Below are positions 58,224 through 64,000 of a DNA stretch of 64,000 nucleotides, in pieces. Below the pieces are notes generated by a model. It saw only the letters and a program-made list of their open reading frames with translations, made no database searches and was not told the DNA's origin. Source of the DNA: JBEKTY01 sp049515555 (GTDB taxonomy: Bacteria > Planctomycetota > Planctomycetia > Pirellulales > Thermoguttaceae); the NCBI GenBank assembly GCA_049515555.1, contig JBEKTY010000011.1, positions 1 through 64,000 of the forward strand, written 5' to 3'. Made by a program: the position numbers and the translations under genes. Within the stretch, counting starts at the first letter, position 1. The number at the start of each line of letters is the position of its first letter.

Positions 58224-58921
58224 GCCGGTTCGACGCCCCGACCGACGAGATCGTCGCTTATCGGGCCGTAAGCGGCCTGGCGGTGGCGAGCCTGCTGGCG
58301 GCCCTGGCCGCCCCGACCGCCATGCTGGGCACGCCCTTCTGGCTGGTGCCGCTCTTGGGCCTTGTGCTGGCCGGGCTGGCCCTGCGGCAGATCGCCCGCC
58401 GGGCGCCCGCCCTGGTCGGGCGAAAGGCGGCGCTGGCCGCGGGGCTGCTGTCGCTGGTCTTCGCCGTCGCCGCCCCCACGCACTGGCTCTGCTACCGCCA
58501 ACTGCTGCGGCGCGAGGCCCGCCAGTTCGCCGCCCTCTGGTTCGACGCCCTCCGCCGGGGCGAGCCCCATAAGGCCCACCAGTTGACCATCGTCCCCAGA
58601 CAGCGCCTGCCGCTGGACGACCGGCTCTTGGACACTTATCGCAAGGGCATCCACACGCAGGAAAAGCTGAAAACAATGATCGAGCAGCCGTGCGTGCGGA
58701 AACTGCTGGACCTCGGCCCCCAGGCCCAGGTCCGCTACTACGGTTCTGCCGATCAGGATCGGCAGGACGACCGGGACTCGGTCGAGCTGATTTACGCCGT
58801 CGGCTACGAGGAGCGGGGCGAGCCCAAGACATTCTTTGTCGACATGCTGCTCTGGCGGGTGGCGGCCGAGGGCTACCACGCCAATTGGCAGGTGGCCCGC
58901 GTCGCGGGCCGCGAGATGTAA
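58220..58921 (+). CDS. membrane protein, unknown function
   Basis: A 233-residue protein beginning at a GTG that overlaps the previous stop. Three hydrophobic segments (about 17-37, 40-55 and 68-86) form a membrane domain with an Arg-rich cytoplasmic loop (LRQIARRAPALVGRK). The C-terminal 140 residues are soluble, with RQFAALWFDALRRGEPHKAH and VRYYGSADQDRQDDRDSVEL. The first half resembles DUF4190-type small membrane domains. Its stop is one base before the MmeI-like gene. Confidence 0.65.
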   Translation: MSRFDAPTDEIVAYRAVSGLAVASLLAALAAPTAMLGTPFWLVPLLGLVLAGLALRQIARRAPALVGRKAALAAGLLSLVFAVAAPTHWLCYRQLLRREARQFAALWFDALRRGEPHKAHQLTIVPRQRLPLDDRLLDTYRKGIHTQEKLKTMIEQPCVRKLLDLGPQAQVRYYGSADQDRQDDRDSVELIYAVGYEERGEPKTFFVDMLLWRVAAEGYHANWQVARVAGREM

Positions 58922-58922
58922 G

Positions 58923-61712
58923 ATGCCAATCTCCTGGAACGAAATCCGCCAAAACGCCATCGGCTTCGCCCGCGATTGGGCCGGCGCCAAGAGCGAGAAC
59001 GCCGAGAAGCAAACCTTCTGGAACGAATTCTTCCAGGTGTTTGGAATCCGGCGGCGCGTCGTCGCTTCATTTGAAGAGCCGGTCAAAAAAATCTCCGGCG
59101 ATTACGGCTTCATCGACCTCTTCTGGCCCGGCACGCTGCTGGTAGAGCATAAGAGCCGTGGCAAGGACCTTGGGAAGGCCGAATCACAGGCGTTCCGGTA
59201 CATCCAGGACCTTGTGAACGATGGGCGACAGGACGAGGTCCCTCGTTACGTCATCGTCTCCGACTTCGCACGAATGGCGATCCACGACTTGGAGCCGGAG
59301 GACCAGCGGGTGCTGCCGCTGTTCGCCGGTTTCCGGGTTGAAAGCACGGAATTTCCGCTGGCGGAGTTGCACCGCCATATTCACGAATTCGCCTTCATCC
59401 CCGGCTATAAGCAGCATCGGTTAGAGGACCAGGACCCGATCAACCTTCGCGCCGTGGCGATCATGGGTGACCTTCACGACGCCCTGGCGGCTGGCGGCTA
59501 CCGCGGTCACGAGCTCGAACGGTTCCTGGTTCGCGTGCTCTTCTGCCTGTTCGCCGAGGACACCGGGATCTTCGAGCGCGAGGCCTTCCGGCTGTACATC
59601 GAGGACCGCACTAAGCCCGACGGCTCGGACCTGGGGCCTCAGCTTGCACATCTGTTCGACGTGCTCAATACGCCGCCGGAGAAGCGGCAGAAGAACCTGG
59701 ACGAGAGCCTGGCCGCCTTCCCCTACGTCAACGGCGACCTGTTCGCGGAGCGGCTGGGCTTTGCCGACTTCAACCGCGACATGCGCAACAGCCTGCTGGC
59801 CTGCACGCGGTTCGACTGGTCGGGCATCTCGCCCGCCATATTCGGGTCGCTCTTCCAGGGCGTGATGGAGCCCCGCGAGCGCCGCCAAATCGGCGGCCAC
59901 TACACCAGCGAGCGCGACATCCTCAAGGTCGTTCGGGCTTTGTTCCTGGACGAGCTGCGCGCGGAGTTTGCCCGCGTCAAGGGCAGCAAGGGCCAACTCA
60001 AGCAGTTCCACCAGAAGCTTTCCCGGCTGCGCTTTCTCGACCCGGCCTGCGGCTGCGGCAACTTCCTGGTCGTCACCTACCGCGAGCTGCGATTGCTGGA
60101 GATCGAGGTGCTCCGGGCCCTGGACGGCACCATTCAGCGGCGACTGAATATCCAGACCTTGTCGCTGGTGGACGTGGACGCTTTCTATGGCGTCGAGATC
60201 GGCGAGTGGCCCGCCCGGATCGCCGAGGTGGCGATGTGGCTGATGGACCACCAGATGAACGTCCGGCTGTCGGAGGCCTTCGGCCAGTATTTCGTGCGTC
60301 TGCCGCTGGTGAAATCCCCGACCATCGTCTGCGGCAACGCGCTGCGCCTGGACTGGAAGGCCGTTCTACCGCCCGGGCAGTGCAGCTACGTGCTGGGCAA
60401 CCCGCCCTTTGTGGGGAAGCAGTTCGCCACCGCCGCGCAGAAAGCCGACATGGAGCTCGTCTGCGGCCGTGTGAAGGGCGGCGGCGTGCTGGACTACGTC
60501 ACCGGTTGGTACTTCAAAGCGGCGGAGTACATCCAGGGCACGAAGATCGATGTCGGTTTCGTCTCCACCAACTCCATCACGCAAGGCGAGCAGGTGGGCC
60601 TCCTGTGGAACGAGCTTTTCACGCGTTACCACCTGAAGATCCACTTTGCCCACCGCACCTTTTCGTGGGAGAGCGAAGCCCGCGGCAAGGCCCACGTGCA
60701 CGTCGTCATCATCGGCTTCGGGGCGTGTGACGCGGCAAACAAGCGCATCTACGACTACGAATCCAACGCCGAGCAAGGCACGGTCAGCACGGCTCGCAAC
60801 ATCAGCCCCTATCTCGTCGAGGGCAGCGACGTCGTGGTTTTGGCCCGCGCCAGTCCGATCGGCGCCGTGCCGGAGATCGTCTTCGGCAACATGCCCAACG
60901 ACGGCGGCCACCTGATCCTGACGGAGGAGGAACGGGCTGAGCTTGTCCGGAAAGAGCCCGCCGCGAAGAAGTTTATCCGTCCGTTTCTTGGCGCTCAGGA
61001 ATTCATCAATGGCGAGCGGCGGTGGTGTCTTTGGCTAACCGACGCTTCAGCGGGCGAGATCCGCGGCATGCCCGAAGTGCGGAAGCGAGTCGAGGGGGTG
61101 CGAGAACACCGCCGGAACAGCCGGCGCCGAACGACAAAGGAGTTGGCCGACACCCCGACGGTGTTCGGCGAGATTCGCCAGCCAAACTCCAAGTATCTGC
61201 TCATTCCGTCTGTCTCGTCCGAAAGCCGCCGGTACATCCCCATCGGATTCATGCCGAAGACGGTCATCGGCAGCAACCTTGTCCTCTTCGTTCCTGCGGC
61301 CAGGCGCTACCATTTCGGCGTGTTGTCCTCGGCCATGCACATGGCATGGGTGCGGCAGGTTTGCGGACGGCTGGAATCGCGATACCGCTACTCTGCCAAA
61401 CTCGTTTACAACAACTATCCGTGGCCCGAGTCGCCGACCGGGAAGCAGCTCGCGTCGGTCGAGAAGGCGGCGCAGGCCGTGCTGGACGCCCGCGCGGAGT
61501 ACCTGGCAAAGGGCTCGACGCTGGCCGACCTCTACGATCCGCTGGCCATGCCGCCGAAGCTCGTCAAGGCCCACGCCGCACTGGACCGCGCGGTGGATCG
61601 ATGCTACCGCCGGCAACCCTTCGGCAGCGAGCGGCAGCGGGTGGAATTCCTCTTTGCCTTATACGAGAAACTCACCGCCCCGCTCCTTCCCGCCGTTGTG
61701 AAGAAGTGGTAA
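58923..61712 (+). CDS. MmeI-type (type IIL) bifunctional restriction endonuclease/adenine methyltransferase
   Basis: A 929-residue single-chain restriction-modification enzyme. The N-terminal nuclease domain has Asp65-x9-Glu75-x-Lys77 (GFIDLFWPGTLLVEHKSRG), which is the D-x9-E-x-K site of MmeI. A helical linker (about 170-330) follows. The gamma-class N6-adenine methyltransferase has motif I DPACGCGNF (from residue 373; Cys where Ser is usual) and motif IV NPPF (from 493). The C-terminal half (about 620-860) is the target-recognition domain plus a helical end (YRYSAKLVYNNYPWPESPTG). MmeI itself is 919 residues. In such enzymes one strand is methylated and cleavage falls about 20 bases away. 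It has no separate specificity subunit. Confidence 0.9.
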   Translation: MPISWNEIRQNAIGFARDWAGAKSENAEKQTFWNEFFQVFGIRRRVVASFEEPVKKISGDYGFIDLFWPGTLLVEHKSRGKDLGKAESQAFRYIQDLVNDGRQDEVPRYVIVSDFARMAIHDLEPEDQRVLPLFAGFRVESTEFPLAELHRHIHEFAFIPGYKQHRLEDQDPINLRAVAIMGDLHDALAAGGYRGHELERFLVRVLFCLFAEDTGIFEREAFRLYIEDRTKPDGSDLGPQLAHLFDVLNTPPEKRQKNLDESLAAFPYVNGDLFAERLGFADFNRDMRNSLLACTRFDWSGISPAIFGSLFQGVMEPRERRQIGGHYTSERDILKVVRALFLDELRAEFARVKGSKGQLKQFHQKLSRLRFLDPACGCGNFLVVTYRELRLLEIEVLRALDGTIQRRLNIQTLSLVDVDAFYGVEIGEWPARIAEVAMWLMDHQMNVRLSEAFGQYFVRLPLVKSPTIVCGNALRLDWKAVLPPGQCSYVLGNPPFVGKQFATAAQKADMELVCGRVKGGGVLDYVTGWYFKAAEYIQGTKIDVGFVSTNSITQGEQVGLLWNELFTRYHLKIHFAHRTFSWESEARGKAHVHVVIIGFGACDAANKRIYDYESNAEQGTVSTARNISPYLVEGSDVVVLARASPIGAVPEIVFGNMPNDGGHLILTEEERAELVRKEPAAKKFIRPFLGAQEFINGERRWCLWLTDASAGEIRGMPEVRKRVEGVREHRRNSRRRTTKELADTPTVFGEIRQPNSKYLLIPSVSSESRRYIPIGFMPKTVIGSNLVLFVPAARRYHFGVLSSAMHMAWVRQVCGRLESRYRYSAKLVYNNYPWPESPTGKQLASVEKAAQAVLDARAEYLAKGSTLADLYDPLAMPPKLVKAHAALDRAVDRCYRRQPFGSERQRVEFLFALYEKLTAPLLPAVVKKW

Positions 61713-61889
61713 GCCGCCGTCGCTGGTCCCTTGCCGGGACACGAGTGACGGGATGGAAGAACGGCCTCCGCTTCCTCGGCGCGGCGAGATTTCCGCTTTT
61801 CCTCAGGCCGCCTTTTTTCCTCAAGCTGCCTTAATTCCCCGGCCGATGCGCAGCGATGTAGCCCGTCCCCTGCGCGGAGAAGCCGATCC

Positions 61890-62888
61890 ATGGCCACCAA
61901 CGAGATCCGCAAAGCGGCCGTCCTGCTGATGAGCCTGCCCGACGACCAGGCGGCGCAACTGCTGGCCAAGCTCGAGCCCAAGCACGTCGAGGCGGTCTCG
62001 ATCGAGATCGCCAAGCTGGGCTCCGTCAGCGGCGAGGAGCAGGAGTCGGTGATCCACGATTTCGCCGACCACAATACGGCCGGCCTGGCAGCCAAGAGCG
62101 GCGGGCTGGACGTGGCCAAACAACTGGTCGAACGGGCCTTGGGCAAGAGCGCCGGGGCCACGCTGGACAACGTCCGCCAATCGATCGAGGCCCTGCCCTT
62201 CGGCTTCCTGCAGAAGGTCGATAGCCAGAACCTCCTGACCTTCATCATGGACGAGCACCCGCAGACGATCGCCCTGATCCTCTCGCACCTGCCGCCGCCG
62301 CAGGCCGCCGAGATCATCAGCGGGCTGCCCGCCGAGCGGCAGATCTCGGTGATCCGCCGCATCGCCACCATGTCGCAAACCAGCCCCGAGATCATCAAGG
62401 AAGTGGAGCGGGGCCTGGAACACCGCATGGCCAGCGTAATGAGCCAGCAGTTCGAGAACGCCGGCGGCGTGGCCAACGTGGCCGAAATGCTCAACGTCAT
62501 CGACCGCGCCACGGAACGGAGCCTGCTGGAGAACCTCGCCCGCGAAGACCCCGACCTGGTGGAAGAAATCCGCCGCCTGATGTTCGTCTTCGACGACATC
62601 GGCAACCTGAGCAACCGCGACATCCAGACGCTGCTGAAGAACGTGGAGAACTCGCAGTGGGCCCTGGCCCTCAAGGGCGCCAGCGCCGAACTGAAGGAGA
62701 AGATCCTCAACAACATGTCCAAGCGCGCCGGCGAGATGCTCCGCGAGGAGATGGATTACCTCGGCCCCGTACGCCTGTCGGCCGTCGAGCAGACCCAGCA
62801 GCAGATCGTCGATATCGTCCGCCGCCTGGAAGACGCCGGCGACATCACCACCCACGCCGAAGAACAAGAAGAGCAGTTCATTCAGTAA
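61890..62888 (+). CDS. fliG: flagellar motor switch protein FliG
   Basis: A 332-residue C-ring protein. The three FliG domains are present: N-terminal (RKAAVLLMSLPDDQAAQLLA), middle with the FliM-binding EHPQTIALILSHLPPPQAAE (EHPQ motif), and C-terminal torque domain with MFVFDDIGNLSNRDIQTLLK and LALKGASAELKEKILNNMSK (charged torque helix). No other flagellar gene lies in the 64 kb, so it is isolated. The gene ends at a GGCGGAAGG repeat. Confidence 0.95.
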   Translation: MATNEIRKAAVLLMSLPDDQAAQLLAKLEPKHVEAVSIEIAKLGSVSGEEQESVIHDFADHNTAGLAAKSGGLDVAKQLVERALGKSAGATLDNVRQSIEALPFGFLQKVDSQNLLTFIMDEHPQTIALILSHLPPPQAAEIISGLPAERQISVIRRIATMSQTSPEIIKEVERGLEHRMASVMSQQFENAGGVANVAEMLNVIDRATERSLLENLAREDPDLVEEIRRLMFVFDDIGNLSNRDIQTLLKNVENSQWALALKGASAELKEKILNNMSKRAGEMLREEMDYLGPVRLSAVEQTQQQIVDIVRRLEDAGDITTHAEEQEEQFIQ

Positions 62889-63040
62889 GGCGGAAGGCGG
62901 AGGGCGGAAGGCGGAAGGCGGAGGGCGGAAGGGAAGGCGGAGGGCGGAAGGCGAGCCCAAGGCGAAATGTGTCCCATTAGTCCCATTAGTCCTATGAGTC
63001 CTATAGGACCTATAAGACCTATAGGACCTATGGGACCTAC
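62886..63040. repeat. GGCGGAAGG runs and a 9-bp-unit palindromic tandem array after fliG
   Basis: 62886-62955 is a run of GGCGGAAGGC / GGGCGGAAGG units. 62971-63040 is an unusual array of 9-bp units of the form AGTCC(C/T)AT(T/G/A) turning halfway into (G/A)GACCTAT(A/G), so it is both tandem and inverted and can fold into a long hairpin with a central TCCTATAGGA. It lies in front of the 63062 gene. Confidence 0.85.
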
Positions 63041-63061
63041 TGCGGAAAGGGGAAGGGCACA

Positions 63062-63946
63062 ATGAATCCGCCCGCTGATTGGAAATCGCTGTACCCCTTC
63101 GCCCCGCACGAAATGCCGCTGGGCGGCCATCGTTGCCATTATCTGGACGAGGGCTCGGGGCCGGTGCTGCTGGCCGTCCACGGCAACCCCACCTGGTCCT
63201 TCTATTGGCGAGAGCTGGTGCTGGCGCTTCGCGACCGCTATCGCGTCGTGGCCCCCGACCTCATCGGCTGCGGTGGGTCGGACAAGCCGCCGCCGGGGGA
63301 TTATTCCTACCGCTTGAAGCAGCGGGTGGCCGACCTCGTCGAGCTCGTCGAGCGACTGGACCTGAAGCGGATCACGCTGGTGGCCCACGACTGGGGCGGC
63401 CCTGTCGGACTGGGGGCGGCCGTGGCCCTCCCCGAACGCTTCGCCCGCCTGGTGCTGCTCAACACGGCCGGGTTTCGCGATCGGCACTGCCCCTGGCGGA
63501 TCCGCCTATGCCGCACACCACTTTTGGGCCGGCTGGCCGTGCAAGGGCTGAACCTGTTCGTCCGGGCGGCCCTGCACTCGGCGGTTTATAAGCGAGAGCG
63601 GATGACCCCGGCGGTCTGCGCCGGACTGGCGGCCCCCTACGACTCGTGGCGCCATCGGGCGGCCGTGATCCGCTTCGTCGAGGACATCCCGCTCTCGCCG
63701 CGGCACCCCTCCTACGCCACGCTGGCGAGAATCGAGAGCGGGCTGGCCCTGCTTGCCGATCGCCCCGTCTGCTTGATTTGGGGCATGCGCGACTGGTGCT
63801 TCACGCCCCATTTCCTCGACCGCTTCCTGCACTTCTTTCCCCGCGCGGAAGTGCACCGCCTGGCGGATGCCGGGCACTATGTGCTGGAAGACGCACACGA
63901 GCTGGTCGTGCCGATCGTGGAGCGGTTCGTACGGAACAACCCGTAG
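63062..63946 (+). CDS. alpha/beta hydrolase of the haloalkane dehalogenase / OleB type
   Basis: A 294-residue alpha/beta-fold hydrolase. HGNPTWSFYWRELV is the oxyanion motif of haloalkane-dehalogenase-like enzymes, APDLIGCGGSDKP follows, and the nucleophile elbow is VAHDWGGPVG (Asp as nucleophile). The distal acid probably lies near WGMRDWCF and the histidine is in ADAGHYVLED. The start YPFAPHEMPLGGHRCHYLDE resembles OleB, the beta-lactone decarboxylase of the long-chain olefin pathway, which in planctomycetes precedes an oleC-type ligase gene. The neighbour to the right lies outside the window, so dehalogenase versus OleB is not settled. Confidence 0.8.
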   Translation: MNPPADWKSLYPFAPHEMPLGGHRCHYLDEGSGPVLLAVHGNPTWSFYWRELVLALRDRYRVVAPDLIGCGGSDKPPPGDYSYRLKQRVADLVELVERLDLKRITLVAHDWGGPVGLGAAVALPERFARLVLLNTAGFRDRHCPWRIRLCRTPLLGRLAVQGLNLFVRAALHSAVYKRERMTPAVCAGLAAPYDSWRHRAAVIRFVEDIPLSPRHPSYATLARIESGLALLADRPVCLIWGMRDWCFTPHFLDRFLHFFPRAEVHRLADAGHYVLEDAHELVVPIVERFVRNNP

Positions 63947-63976
63947 GCGGTCCGGCGGCTGGAGACTGTGTCGAGG

Positions 63977-64000
63977 GTTCCCCTCGCCCTTTGGGAGAGG
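63977..64000. repeat. partial CTCTCC/GGAGAG-type hairpin at the window edge
   Basis: The window ends within a CCCTTTGGGAGAGG unit, the left part of the common hairpin family. Confidence 0.6.

Overview
The window looks like a chromosomal stretch of a high-GC planctomycete, most likely in or near the Pirellulales. The grounds are a planctomycete/verrucomicrobial (PVM) type bacterial microcompartment operon, 'ITDAGL'-type leucine-rich repeat lipoproteins, exported PQQ-propeller proteins, Tat-exported Gfo/Idh/MocA oxidoreductases, surface proteins carrying the N-terminal LE-x-R-x-LLS motif, and dense palindromic intergenic repeats. No rRNA, tRNA, CRISPR array, transposase or phage gene was recognised.

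Layout. 0-11 kb: 24-bp tandem repeat, an MGMT-endonuclease V fusion (-), a PAS/GAF/receiver regulator (-), a small membrane protein, fumarase and an SDR enzyme in tandem, a coiled-coil protein, a possible structured RNA ending in a strong terminator, a CheY-like receiver, and a membrane-anchored protein. 10.7-16.8 kb: the damage-tolerance cassette imuA-imuB-dnaE2, whose coding regions are invaded in frame by several repeat families. 16.8-23 kb: three paralogous exported PQQ-propeller proteins with a GH16 glycosidase on the other strand inside the array. 23-24 kb: MntA/HepT toxin-antitoxin pair. 24-29.4 kb: FtsH, an LRR lipoprotein, a Tat-exported oxidoreductase. 29.6-33 kb: a lower-GC islet with two HEPN-type proteins flanking a zinc-ribbon membrane protein, plus a small unknown gene. 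33.1-41.1 kb (-): a DeoR-controlled microcompartment operon (pduL, two BMC-H, acetate kinase, three BMC-P, acylating aldehyde dehydrogenase, a tagged RpiB-like protein, class II aldolase). 41.3-47.5 kb: oligoendopeptidase F, FabH, then rtcB, a PEBP-like lipoprotein and a DUF434 protein in tandem. 47.7-52.2 kb (-): a Tat-exported unknown and two surface proteins sharing an export leader. 52.7-58.9 kb: hisF, a PilT-like ATPase, a membrane-anchored GspE-like protein with a degenerate P-loop, and two membrane/lipoproteins. 58.9-61.7 kb: an MmeI-type single-chain restriction-modification enzyme. 61.9-64 kb: fliG and an OleB/haloalkane-dehalogenase-like hydrolase.

How it fits together. The microcompartment operon should convert fuculose/rhamnulose-phosphate-derived lactaldehyde to a CoA ester inside the shell, then to acyl phosphate (PduL) and ATP (acetate kinase). 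The GH16 enzyme is consistent with a polysaccharide-degrading lifestyle. The ImuA/ImuB/DnaE2 cassette is an SOS-type mutasome. The most unusual property of the window is the number of palindromic repeat families: they sit between nearly all genes and also inside open frames (dnaE2, imuB, the 9470 gene, possibly the ends of endoV, the SDR gene and others). The best candidate for an undescribed system is the HEPN / zinc-ribbon membrane / HEPN islet at 29.65-32.37 kb. All functions are read from sequence motifs; no database search was run.
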